A stretch of DNA of 64,000 nucleotides from Puccinellia tenuiflora. Its lineage: Eukaryota; Streptophyta; Magnoliopsida; Poales; Poaceae. The notes below the pieces were generated by a model. That model did no database searches. It was not told the origin of the DNA and saw only the letters and a program-made list of their open reading frames with translations. How positions within the stretch are numbered: the stretch's first letter is position 1; each line of letters starts with the position of its first letter. The translations under genes were made by a program, and so were the position numbers. Positions 45,360 to 56,204 of this stretch are shown here, in pieces. The stretch covers positions 2,460,984 through 2,524,983 of the forward strand of contig QRDG01000131.1 of NCBI GenBank assembly GCA_012064385.1, given 5' to 3'.

Positions 45360-46037
45360 GCAAAAGGACAACTTCGAGCGCAACAAGATACGGACACTCA
45401 TTGCAAGGTATTTAGAAACAAGCAGGATGGCAGACAAGTTGTCTGCAACACGACCAGGCTAGTAGCTCAAGGCTACACACAGATGAGGGGATCGACTGTG
45501 GTGAAGCATATGCCACATGGCCAGACTCGAAGCCATTCTCATTCTACTTGCCTATGCTAATCATCACGATATCTTTTTATATCAAATGGACTCCAATAGT
45601 GTGTCCCTCAATGGAACTATTGATGAGCTTGTTTTTTGTGAAGAAATCTCTAGGTTTTGAGGATCCTCACTTTTCAGATCATATATACAAACTTGGCAAG
45701 GCTTTGTACGGTCTCAAACAATATCCTTGAGCATAGTATGATTGCATCAAGAAATTTCTTCTGAAGAAAGAGACTTCTATCGCAACAAGGTCGATTCCAC
45801 TCTATTCACCGAGTCTAAGGACAGTGATCTCTTTGTATGTCAATTTATGTGGATGATATTATTTTTGGATCTACTAACCCCACTTTTAGCAAAGAGTTTG
45901 GTGAACTAATGGCTGTAGAATTTAATATTGGGCGAACTAAAGTTCTTCCTAAGACTACAGATCCGCTAACTTAACGATGGAATCTTCATCTCTGAGGAGA
46001 AATACATTAAGGACATGAAGTTCGATATGAAGGCATC
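45360..46037 (+). pseudogene. Ty1/copia reverse transcriptase fragment
   Basis: Read across several frames, this contains RLVAQGYTQ, the LGFEDPHFSDHIYKLGKALY segment, GLKQ, KKFLLKK, the catalytic YVxDIIFGSTNPTFSKEFGE region (a Gly replaces one of the usual Asp pair as read) and the KYIKDM motif. Multiple stops and frameshifts are present. It ends at a G20 run (46038-46057). No LTR of its own is visible on either side. Confidence 0.8.
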
Positions 46038-46057
46038 GGGGGGGGGGGGGGGGGGGG
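46038..46057 (+). repeat. G20 homopolymer
   Basis: Twenty consecutive G residues lie at the boundary of the copia fragment. The run can form a G-quadruplex and may be miscounted. Confidence 0.8.
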
Positions 46058-46183
46058 CAACCATCCACATAGCAGTGGACATGTGTGTGACATCCTCGAT
46101 AGCGGACAATTTTTATGTATGTCGGAGTGTCGGGCAGATGAATTATCGAGGACGGAGATGCTCCAAGGCACATGTTTGGCTTA

Positions 46184-47815
46184 GAGCAACTCCAGCCGTT
46201 GGCCCCCCCAGGCAGACTTGCCGGTGTTTTTTTGGGCCACTCGGGGGGCCTCCGGCGGAAAATTTCGGCCTGGGGACGCGCCGATTCCCAATCGCGCCCA
46301 GTTCGCCCCCCAAGCCGGCGTTTTTTTGGCGACTTTTGGTCGAAAAATAAGTCATAGAACATCATTTTTATAGCAAATTCATTATTTTTCAAGCAAATTC
46401 ATTTTTATCAAATAATCGACATAAAAATTAATACAAATAGTTTTTCAAGACAAATTACATAAACCTAGACCTCGCCTTTGCGCCTCCACAGGTGCTCCAT
46501 CAGATCTTTCTGCAATTTCTGATGAACTAGTGGGTCTCGGATCTCCTGACGCGTAGCAAGGAAGGCAGTCCATGATGCCGGTACAGGTAGACGCCGGCTC
46601 TCCTCCGGATCCTTGCCCACGAGAGGACCCTATCTGAAGTATGGCACCTTCTTCTCGTTGTCTTCCACTGGGTTCTCCCGCTCGCTCTCAATGATCATGT
46701 TGTGCAAGATCACACAACAATTTATCACCTCCCACATCTGATCTTTCGACCAGGTCATAGCGGGGTACCGGACAACAGCAAATCGAGCTTGGAGCCCACC
46801 AAATGCCCGCTCGACATCCTCCCTGCAAGCCTCCTGGCACTTGGCATACCAAGCTTGAGCCGTCTTCGGCACAGGGTTTGAGATAGTCTTCACAAATGTG
46901 GACCATTTTGGATAGATTCCATCTGCCAGGTAGTATCCCTTGTTGTAATGGTGCCCGTTGATCTCGAAGTTCACCGGGGGAGCATTACCTTCAACAAGCT
47001 TGGCGAAGACATTGGAGCACTGCAGGACATTGATGTCGTTGTTAGATCCTGGCATTCCAAAGAAGGAATGCCAAATCCAGGTATCCTGCGAAGCCACTGC
47101 CTCAAGTACGACACAACAACCTACTTTGTGCCCTTTGTACATCCCCTGCCAAGCAAATGGATAGTTTTTCCATTGCCAATGCATGCAGTCGATGCTTCCT
47201 AGCATTCCAGGAAATCCTCTTGCTTCATTCTCGCCTAGGATCCGAGCAGTGTCTTCCGCAGTGGGTGTTCGCAAGTATTCTGGTCCAAACACTACCACTA
47301 CGGCTCTGCAGAACTTGTAGAAACACTCAAGGACGGTGGACTCGGCCATGTGCAGATAGTCATCCTGCAAATCAGCTGGAGCTCCGTATGCAAGAAGTCT
47401 CAAAGCGACCGTGCACTTCTGGATAGAGGAAAATCCAACCGTGTCGGTGCAATCCTTCTTGCAAATGAAGTAGCTGTCGAACTCTCAGACGCCATGGACA
47501 ATCCTGAGGAAGAGGTTCCGGTTCATCCTGAAACGGCGTCAAAATGTCTTCTCGCCGTGCAATGGATCGTCGGCGAAGTAGTCGGCGTACATCATGCAAT
47601 AGCCCTCCGCACGCTGCCTCTGCTTGCTCTTTTGGCGACTTGGTGCATCGGCGGCGTACAAACCGGCCAGACAGGCGAGCATCAGCAACTGCTCTTCGTT
47701 GTCGGCCGCGGCGGCGTCGGCTTCCTCTTCCATCAGAGCGGCGAGCATCTCCTCGTCGTCGAAGTCCATCTCAGGAAAAACGCCGAACACCTCGCGGGCA
47801 GGGTGAAAGAACATC
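46184..47815 (-). mobile_element. Harbinger element with DDE transposase, one end cut
   Basis: The left terminus GAGCAACTCCAGCCGTTGG follows TTA (46181-46183) and matches the elements at 20899 and 25351. The transposase gene runs leftward. At the right the element stops at the transposase start codon, where an LTR begins (47816), so its other terminus is not in place. Confidence 0.8.
46630..47814 (-). pseudogene. PIF/Harbinger DDE transposase with two CGA-to-TGA stops
   Basis: This enzyme cuts and inserts Harbinger DNA. One frame of 395 codons runs from the ATG at 47814 to the stop at 46630, normal for the family. The N-terminus is acidic and alanine-rich (MDFDDEEMLAALMEEEADAA). The DDE domain has the first Asp in GMLGSIDCMHW, the second in GMPGSNNDINVLQ and the Glu in VERAFGGLQARFAVV. 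Only two lesions occur, both TGA: one after GEKTF (47539-47541) and one in the HGV*EFDSYF segment about 60 nt further. Both fit CGA-to-TGA changes, the usual product of methylated CpG decay. No frameshift is present. Together with ORF1 copies nearby this would complete a two-component element. Confidence 0.88.
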
Positions 47816-47966
47816 TATTAGTTTTGGTGATATAATGACAACACATTTTGTGGGCTAATCATGTTTGTTAAAGTGTCATGTCAGGTTTCTTAGCTGGTTA
47901 GGCCCAGAAGGTGAAAAGATCGAAGATGGAGAAGAGAATCGCTTTGGAGTGGTTTTCTGCCTTTGC

Positions 47967-48282
47967 AGGACTAGAAGTTCCGACCCTTGGGCCGGAAGTT
48001 CCGGTGGGCGGAAGTTTCGGCAAACTGGGAAATCGACTAAGTCATTTTGGGATTCCTCTCTGGAGGGGTCCCAGAACTTCTCCCCGGAAGTTCCGGCCAC
48101 CAGGCTGGAAGTTCCGGCCCTGGAAGTTTTCCGGTGGATTTTTGGCTAAGTCCTTTTGGGTTTTCCTCTCGGGAGGGGTCCCGGAGGTTTTGGGCGGAGA
48201 TTCTCCCCGGAGATATCCGGCCCACCGGAAGTTCCGGTGTACGCACCGGAAGTTCCGGTACATAACACCGGAATTTCCGGCC
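47967..48282 (+). promoter_or_regulatory. GGAAGTTCCGG palindrome array in the LTR promoter
   Basis: About nine exact or near copies of GGAAGTTCCGG lie between 47967 and 48282, 40-350 bp upstream of the TATA box. The best are 17-bp palindromes such as CACCGGAAGTTCCGGTG. Repeated palindromes at this position look like transcription-factor sites. Confidence 0.7.
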
Positions 48283-48317
48283 CCTCGCTTCTCCAACGGC
48301 CAGAATTCCTAGAGGGG

Positions 48318-48325
48318 TATAAATA
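48318..48325 (+). promoter_or_regulatory. LTR TATA box
   Basis: TATAAATA in the context GGGGTATAAATATCCC, followed by a CT-rich leader. This fits the U3/R boundary of the LTR. Confidence 0.7.
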
Positions 48326-49047
48326 TCCCTCCCCCTACCTTGGTTCACTCAGCTCTTGCAACTCTCTCCCCTTCATTAAAAGCAAAATCTCAAATCGAAG
48401 AGAAATCCCAATCCCTCCACCCAAACTCGTTTATTTTTGGAGGATTGAAGGAGAAGGCCCCGATCTACATCTTCACCAAGCCGTTCTTCATTTCCCCCTC
48501 ATTCACTTGAGGGATTTACTTTCTAGGGTTAGCATTGTGTTACCCTAGATTCTCTTGCTTAGTACTTGTTGTAATTGTGATAGATTGGTTGATTTTGGAG
48601 CTCCCAATTAAGTTGTGGGTGTGTGCCCCAAGAACGTTGTAAAGGCTCCGGATTCCACCTCGAAGGATTCCGATAGTGGAAGGTGATCCAAACCCTTGGG
48701 TGCGGTTCATCAGAGAATAGGGTGAGGCCTTTGTGGCATCTTGAGTAGGCCTCTTGTGGCGAGCTCACACCCCTCCAACGAGACGTACTCCCTTAATAAG
48801 GAGGAACTCGGGAATACATCCTTGTCTCCGCGTGCTTCTACTTTCGGTTATCTCTATCCCTTAGTTGTCTTTACTTGTATTATGTTTTCTTGCCTAGTCG
48901 TAGTTGCTTGCTTGTCATATAGATAATTTCACCGTAGTTGCATATCTAGAAAATTTACCTTCGTGTCAAGCCTAAAATCGAAAAAGAATTAAAATTTGGT
49001 GTAGCACCTATTCACCCCCCTCTAGGTGCCCATACGATCCTTTCAAT

Positions 49048-49057
49048 TGGTATCAGA
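49048..49057 (+). other. Primer binding site (tRNA-Met)
   Basis: TGGTATCAGA, two bases after the LTR end, matches the common initiator-tRNA-Met primer site of plant copia elements. The following bases CC replace the usual GC. Confidence 0.85.
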
Positions 49058-49096
49058 CCCTTGGCTCATTAATTAGGCTTCACCACCTAAGAGAGT

Positions 49097-49435
49097 ATGG
49101 CACCCGAGAGTGGAGAGGTGGAGGCCTCTACTAGCGGAGTCTCCATGGATGAATTCAAGAAACTGGAGGCATCCATGGGTGCTCAAATGGAAGAGTTGCG
49201 CTCAATGATGGCACAACTCTTAAATGCTAATAAAGCCCCCGCACCTCCCTCTCTTGAGGTTAACGCTTCCGCTACTCAAGTTGAGGAGGGTGAAGCATCT
49301 AAAGAATCCCATTCTAAAATTGATGGTGGGAAGGGGGAGTACCATGGGGTTCCATTTAAGTACTCCGTCGACCCACCTATCCCGCACCCTCATATAAACA
49401 ATGGGTCATTTAATAGATTGCCCTTAGAGGCTTAG
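49097..49435 (+). pseudogene. Copia-like gag N-terminus, cut by a MULE
   Basis: The ATG 40 bp after the primer site opens a frame starting MAPESGEVEASTSGVSMDEF, with a short coiled coil (LEASMGAQMEELRSMMAQLL) and a Lys/Gly segment reading YHGVPFKYSVDPPIPHPHIN. It stops at 49433-49435, where the sequence changes to unrelated MULE-type DNA. The position and style fit the start of gag. The rest of the element is not in the window to the right. Confidence 0.65.
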
Positions 49436-49888
49436 TACGACTCAGTTTTGCCACTAGTTCCAAATGGTGCTCAGTTTTGCCACTACTTCAGTCGCAGCTG
49501 CTATGGCGAGGCCAAACGGCCAGTCTGAAGAGGATTCCGTCTGTAGGCGTTAGTGAAGTGGGTCCTCATATTACAGGTGGGACCGCGCATCGGCGCCAAA
49601 AATAACGACCTAAACCCTACCCCCCAATCTGTCCGTGCACCACCCCTTCTCCCGAACGGCCACCACCTGTGCCGCCACCACCTCCGCCGCCACCACCTGC
49701 GCCGCCGCCACCACCTCCGCCGCCACCACCTCCACCGCAACGTGCTCCACCGCCACCAGCTTGTCCCGCTCGTGCTGCCACTGCGCCCGCCACCTGCTCA
49801 ACCCGCGGCGGGGGCTCCCTCCGTGTGCCCGGCGGGAGCGCTGGGGCTGGCGAGGCAGAGGAAGTAAGAGGGTTAACTCCAGGGTGAA

Positions 49889-52800
49889 ATGGCGAGCGGC
49901 AGCAACCCCAGAGTAGCTGGCGAGGAAAATGTCGGGCCGGAGACCCACCGCATCCACGACTGGGTTCCTGAGTGGTAAGTTTGAGCTCGCTTGTGCATTT
50001 GAACATTCGATTAGACATGAGACGCCATTGGTTTTAGTTGATTTTGCTATTGGTGTGCTGAATTTTTCTCTGCTTTTCGTGGGTTAGGATGGAATTGCGG
50101 TTTGCTTTCTTGGTGAATATTAGAAGGGACTGGTACCTCGTGGATGCACAGAATAAGAAGAAATTCATGGGAGGTTTCGATTATCCTTTGCCAATGGATT
50201 GCAATTGGAGTTTTAGACAATTTGGGGAGGTAATTTGCAGCCCATATCCTTGGGGTTTGCATGATGAAGTGGAATTCAAATAATACGATGGGGGGAAATA
50301 AATGGGTGAAAGTTACAAATGATGAAGAGCTTGCTACCATATTTGCTAAGCATAAGGAGAGAGAAATTTCATGTGAGACTGCAAAATGATGTGGTTGTGC
50401 TGGCAGTTGGACCATTCCGGGCAGCACCATGTCGTCGTGATCGCAGCTCCAGCCAGAAAAGTTCAGGTAGTGCACGAGGACGTTCTGGCTCAACAAGCGT
50501 GGGCAGCAGTAGAAGGGTCCCTGTTGAAGTGGAGCCTGATGACTCCAATTGTGGGGATGAAGAAGAGAGGCTATATTCTGATGTTGTTCAGAATTTACGA
50601 CGTGCATCTCGGGCTGAAAACCAAGATGAGGCTGACGCGGTGGGTGTAGACGAAGACAATGCAGCTATGGGTGAGGACGAGGATGAAGACGTTCCAGCTG
50701 TTGAATGGGACCGTGAGAACCCTCAGACGGAAGAAGGTTCCATTTTTTCATCAATGAGCGAGTGTAGAAATGCACTTGTGACGTACTGCATCAAGGCAGA
50801 ACATACGTTCGAAGTTGTCAAGAGCGATAAAATTCGTTACGGAGTGCACTATCCGGCTGATAATTGTACATGGAGGATGCACGCATCTAAAATGCGAAAT
50901 AGCACAAATATTCTGGTCAAAGTGAACCTGTTTAGGCACACATGCCAGGAATCAACACTTAGGAAGGAAATAATCACTAGAGCCAAGTTAAGATGGGTGG
51001 CTGAAGAAGTAAAGAAGTGGGTGACCGAAGACAATCAAATAGGTACAAAGCAATTGATGAAGAACATCAAAGAGAAGTTCAAGATAGATTTACCATACAT
51101 GAGGGTGTTCAATGGTAAAAATCATGCTATGGATTCTATTTATGGTAACTGGCAGGAAAGTTTGAATTGTTGTATGCATTCAAAGCTGAAGTGGAGAGGA
51201 CCATCCCAGGTAGTATTGTAGAAATTGACCACCACACGGTGGAGTACACATTGAAGGGAGTGAGAAGGACCAAGGAATGCTTTAGGAGGGTTTTTGTCAG
51301 CTTTGAGGCATGTTGCCGGGGTTTTTTGGTTGGTTGCAGGCTGTATTTTGGCTGTTGATGCTACTTTTCTGACAGGGAGGTTTAAAGGACAGTTAGTGGC
51401 AGCTTGTGCAGTTGATGCACACAGTTTCGTATTTCCAGTTTCATATGGTGTGCTGGAGACAGAGTCTGAGGAGAGCTGGACTTGGTTTTTCCAGAATCTG
51501 CACCGGGCTATTGGACATCCCAATGGGTTGGTAATTCATATTGATGCCTGCAAGGGTTTAGAAGTGGCCGTGGACAATGTGTTCCCTGGAGTAGAGCATA
51601 GGGAATGCATGCGTCACCTTGCTGCAAATTTTGCGAAGAAATTCAAAGGAAAGTTGTATAGCGACAATTTATGGCCAGCATCTTTGACTTGCAGTGTTAA
51701 GAAGCACAACTATCACATGAGGCAGTTATACAAGAATGACAAAGTGCAGGAATACTTGGAAACACACCACTCCAAGTTATGGGCCAGAAGCCAATTCAGT
51801 GAACTAAGCAAAGTTGACTATGTGCACAACAATCTTGCAGAGTCTTTCAACTCAATGATCCGAAAACTAAAGGGTCTTTATATGGTGGATTTGCTTGACA
51901 AGATAAGAATAGAATACATGCAGAAGTTTCATTTTCGTGCAGGAATAGCCAAGGAAAAATTCATGGGCCACATTGTGATCCCTGCCGTGTTGAATGAATT
52001 GAAGCAAAAAAACTCAAGACTTGGACATGGAAATGAAACTTTGCTCGGCTACCAAAGCAGAGGTATCATTTTTGGATAAAGAGAAGAGGGAATGGAAATA
52101 TCCAGTGGATTTAGAATCTAGAACTTGCAGTTGTAGGCAATGGCAGATAACTGGGTTGCCATGCATTCATGCATTGTTTTTCATCACCACTCTGTCAGGT
52201 CCAGCAGGGAACATACAGCAATATGTGCATGAGTACTACTCTGTTGCAAGGTTCAAAGACACATATGCACTTGCTTTACCTGCTTTGGAGGGAAAACATC
52301 AATGGGATGTAGTGGACCCTGGATTCAAGCTTTGTGCTCCAGTTCTGAAGAGAGCAGCAGGTAGACCGAGGAAGAGTCGATACAGAACTCGCAGCGAAGG
52401 AGCTGTACTTGGAGCGAGGAAGCGCAAGTGCACAAGGTGTGGTGGGTCTGGTCATTTCGGTAGGTATTGTGATAACGCAGTAGATCCAGCGTTCGGAGAG
52501 TGTTTCGATGAAAATGATGATGATCAGCAGCCGGTTGGAACAGAATCTGAAAAGGACCCATCTGAAAATGATGATCCAAATGATGATGACCATGTGGCTC
52601 CAAATGATTTTGATCATGAGGCTCCAAATGATGATGACCATGTGGCTCCAAATGATGCTCCTAATGATTTTGATCATGAGGCTCCAAATGATTTTGATCA
52701 TGAGACTCCAAATGATGCTCCAGATGAGGCTCCAAATGATGGTTCACAACATTCTGTGGTTGTGAGTTCTGCTAGGTATGTCAATCTTGCCAATACTAGT

Positions 52801-53001
52801 ACATTTATCACTTGACATTATCTCACTGCCCTTTATGTTTTGTACAGCTCTGTGGTAGTTTTGAAGAAGACTGCCAAAAGGAGAAGAGAAGAAGCAATGA
52901 GCACAAGGGTCACAAGGATCACAATGGTGGCAAGAAGCACAAGGAGCACAGTGGTGGCAAGTAGCACATGGATCAAAAAGAAGCCCCAACACGCTTTGTA
53001 G
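49889..53001 (+). pseudogene. MURA transposase, multiple frameshifts (MULE 2)
   Basis: The gene starts MASGSNPRVAGEENVGPETH (49889-49974), then a GT-AG intron and exon 2 from 50088 (MELRFAFLVNIRRDWYLVDA). A MuDR-type N-terminal domain (SECRNALVTYCIKAEHTFEV, RKEIITRAKLRWVAEEVKKW) precedes the catalytic MULE domain (ILAVDATFLTGRFKGQLVAA, VIHIDACKGLEVAVDNVFPG, NNLAESFNSMIRKLKG, with two Asp and a Glu). A SWIM finger (CSCRQWQITGLPCIHAL) and a CCHC knuckle (CTRCGGSGHFGRYC) follow, then acidic APND repeats. A last short exon probably starts near 52846 and ends at 53001. Frameshifts or stops occur near 50281, 50296, 50360, 51155, 51330 and 52060. All catalytic residues are still readable. Confidence 0.85.
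52555..52740 (+). repeat. Degenerate repeat coding for acidic APND units
   Basis: CCAAATGATGATGACCATGT and CCAAATGATTTTGATCATGA alternate in 30- to 48-bp blocks, coding for DHEAPND and DHVAPND units in the MURA tail. Confidence 0.8.
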
Positions 53002-53439
53002 ATTGAGTTGGAACCAAGTAGAATTTATGAAACATTATGAATGATGTTGTATTATGTTGAGTGATGTTGGACCTATGGTACAACTCTGTTTTAATGGTGT
53101 TTGGATGATGATGGTACATGTTTTGAGCAAGTCGTGTCAAAATGAGGGCCAAATGGGTGAGTGATTGAAATATGTGAACCAAACTTCAAATGTGATCCAA
53201 ACTTAAAAATTGACATGCTATTTGGATGTTGCAATTCTTTCCAAACTATGGTGAACTTGCTTGTTCTAACTTGGCCATCAATCCGAGCCCTTTTGCGAAG
53301 TAAACTCACATTCATGAAAAATGTTCTAAAAAAGAGCTCCAAAGGTAGGGTAAATGGCCTCATTTCTAAGCATGGTTTTTTTCGACCTTGTCTAAATTAG
53401 CCAAATAACTTACCTACACATCTATTCCATATATATAGA

Positions 53440-54260
53440 CTATGTGAGGTGGTTTTCCATTTTTTTATTTTTTTGAATTTTTATGTCATTTGAATGCGAC
53501 GGAGTTTGAGATGCCAAGATGCATTAATTTTCGTCTGAATGTATGTAGACCTTCTTTATCAACTTGAATCGTCAGTATATGACATCATAAGACTATGTGC
53601 GTTGGTTTTCATTTTTTTATTTTTTTTATTTTTTATGCTCATTTCAATGCGACGGAGTTTGAGTTTGGGCGATATGAGCCAAGATCCATTAATTTTCATC
53701 TGAATGTATGTAGACCTTGTTTATCAACTTGAATCGTTAGTATATGATATTATAAGACTATTGCATTGTATTTTCATTTTTTTATTTTTTTATTTTTTAT
53801 GCTCATTTCAAATTTTGTCAAACCTAAGTTTGACCAACATTTAAACAAGTTTGAAACATGAAAATGAAAAACTAAGCCAGGATCCTTCTTAGTCACTCCA
53901 AAATGAAGCTTTCGTGAGGTTTTAGAAAATTTCATGTTCCAAATCCAAAACCACTTCTCTTCACTTTGAGTTGAACTCTGTGCGACATCGATCGTGGTAA
54001 GTCATTTGTGTGAAGGTTTTCTCATCAAAATACACATAGACCAAGTTTATTATTTTATATCGTAACTATGTCACATAATACGACAATGTGCGCTGGTTTC
54101 ACATTTTTACGATTTTTTTTCAATTATTTGTGCTCATTTTAATGTTTGGTCAAACCTTAAAAAAACGTTGACCGACTCAAAATCCAAGTTTTTTATTTTT
54201 ATAGCAACTTAGCTGCATAATACGACAATGTGCGAAAGTTTTATATTTTTTGATTTTTTT
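53440..54260. repeat. AT-rich tandem repeat, ~155-bp period, degenerate
   Basis: GACTATGTGNGNTGGTTTTC (with N for variable bases) followed by a T-rich tract, ATGCGACGGAGTTTGAG and CTGAATGTATGTAGACCTTN recurs near 53441, 53591 and 53756. Weaker copies lie near 54085 and 54225 (GACAATGTGCG). It may be subterminal DNA of the second MULE. Confidence 0.65.
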
Positions 54261-54986
54261 TAATTAGTTATGCTCAACCCTAGCTCACTGAAACACTAAC
54301 CCTAAACCCCGAAAACCCCGAAATCCCTAACCCTAAACCCCGGAAACCCCATCCGAAACCCCTCCCGCTTCCGAACCGTTGATCGCTGGTGAGTGAACAG
54401 TTGGGATCAGACACGCCGATCCACGTGTGCGCAGGTGACGCGCCGATCCGCGTGTGCGCTCGTTCTGCAATTTGATTGGCTCGTGGGCATGTGATGCGCT
54501 GATTGGCTAGATAGATGGGGTTTGGATCGGCCCACTGGTTCGATCTAAGCCGTTCAATGAGATCCGACGACCTAGAATGACGCGGTGCATGGAACAAGCA
54601 TACGCGCGTCTGACTTCGTGTCCTTCCTGTGTGCTCGCCTCCACGCAGCCGCCCGTTGCATGCATGACCATGCAGGCGCCTCGTCGTTTCAGTGGCGAGT
54701 CGTCGCATCGCTGCACGGGCCGTCAGGCGGCACATCGTTTCAGTGGCTAGTTGGGCGGCGCAGTGAACCGTCGCCTCGTAGCAGCGCCGCAGAGGCCACG
54801 TGGCGGAATGCATGTCGTCTTGGCATTAATGGCGACGGTCGCTACGCTCCTTGCATCGGCTTTAAAAAGGCCACCACGGGACCTCTCCTCACACACACCA
54901 CCACCGCACTGCTCCTCTCCCTCTCCCTCTCCGTCCACTCGCCACTCGCACAACCAGGATGCACCGCCGCGGGCCAGGTTACCAGC
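54261..54986. other. Spacer with telomere-like AACCCTAAACCCC block
   Basis: 54295-54365 holds AACCCTAAACCCCGAAAACC-like runs, too irregular for a telomere array. 54380-54986 is GC-rich and has no recognisable gene. Confidence 0.45.
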
Positions 54987-56204
54987 TGATACGTCTTAAA
55001 CGTATCTATAATTTTTGAGTGATCCATGCTAGTTTTGTGATATTGTCACATGTTTTTACTGTCAATTATATCATTTTTATGCATTTTGTCGGACTAACCT
55101 ATTGACAAGATGCCCAGTGCCAGTTCCCTGTTTTTGCTGTCTTTTTGTTTCAACAATCTACTTTTGGAAATATTCTCGGATCGCGCTGGAAATTTACGGG
55201 GAATTTTTATTTGCCACGACGAAGTACCAGACCAAAGGAGAGCTGGAGGGGAGGCCCACAGGGCAGAGGCGCCCCCCTGCCGTGGGTCAAGGTGGACCCG
55301 CGGGTGGGGCCCGCCCCTGCCCCTGGGACCTCGCCTCGACGCCCTCCGACGCCTATAAATTGCTATTTACCCTAAAAATGTTGGGGCGGCCATTATTTTC
55401 CAGAAACTCGACCCCGACGCGCCGTCACCAAAAACCCTAGTTCGGGGTCCAATCTGAAGCTGATCCCGGCACTCTGCCGGAGGGGAGATCGATCCCGGAG
55501 GGCTCTTCATCGTCATGCCTTCCTCCGGGATGATTTGTGAGTAGTCTCACCTTGGACTATGGGTCCATGGCAGTAGCTAGTTGGTAGTCTCTCTCTCTTA
55601 TGCTTCATGTCTTATGATCTTGTGAGTTGCCTAACATGATCAAGATCGATTATTGTAATGCTATGTGATGTGTTTGCTGGGATCCGATGGATTATGAAGT
55701 TATGTTCAGATTGTGCATGATTCTTATATGAGTAATTTATGTTCTTGCATGCTCTCCGATGTGCGTAGTTACTTTCGCCATGTGATTATGTGTATCTCCA
55801 AGAGAGGGTATTTATGCTAGATACTGGGTTCATGCCCCCTTTTGTTCCTGGGCATGAGTGACAGAACGTCTAAGGGCGAGGGTGTGCTGTTGCTACTAAG
55901 GGTAAAACAGCAGTGTTAATTTCTCTTTTGATATTAGTATTGCTTACTTCGTGCACTTTACTTAATGCAATTGTCTGTTGCTTGCAACTTAATACCGTTG
56001 GGTGACAGGCTGGATAGTGATCCCACGGTGGACTTTTTAGACAAAGATGCAGTTGGATTCAACGGTCTTTGTTCCTTGTCGTGATGCCTCCATAAATATT
56101 ATCATGTCCTTTTTGTCATATCTAAATTGGGTTTGTGTTATGATCTTGTCAATTGCCTAGCTGTTGTCGTGGTGGTGCACGGACAGATGCCATAGGATGG
56201 CTTA
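54987..56204 (+). mobile_element. Truncated LTR, TGATACGTCT type (Gypsy, Sabrina-like)
   Basis: It starts TGATACGTCTTAAACGTATC, a start I associate with abundant Triticeae Gypsy LTRs. A TATA box (TATAAAT, 55354-55360) shows + orientation. Phrases such as TGGGTTCATGCCC and ACTTAATGCAATTGTCTG are also typical. It is cut at about 56204 by the next LTR and its terminal CA is missing. The family name is tentative. Confidence 0.65.

Larger units (their letters stand above)
47816..49045 (+). mobile_element. LTR of a copia-like retrotransposon
   Basis: The right edge is clear: CGATCCTTTCA is followed by a tRNA-Met primer site at 49048. The left edge is taken at TATTAGTTTTGGTG, where TG has probably become TA. 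Inside lie a TATA box (48318-48325) and, upstream of it, an array of GGAAGTTCCGG palindromes. The length is about 1.23 kb. Confidence 0.7.
49436..53001 (+). mobile_element. Second MULE, right end not identified
   Basis: The element begins near 49436 with a subterminal pair of CTCAGTTTTGCCACTA phrases (49440 and 49472). It contains a long decayed MURA gene. No inverted copy of the left end was found before the LTR at 54987, so the right boundary is uncertain; the tandem repeats at 53440-54260 may be part of it. Confidence 0.6.

Noticed and set aside
49501..49887. Pro- and Gly-rich frames on both strands
   Set aside because: They come from CCACCACCTCCGCCG simple repeats upstream of the MURA start.
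54295..54365. Telomere-like AACCCTAAACCC sequence
   Set aside because: It is short and irregular with mixed CCCCG units, so not a telomere or true interstitial array.
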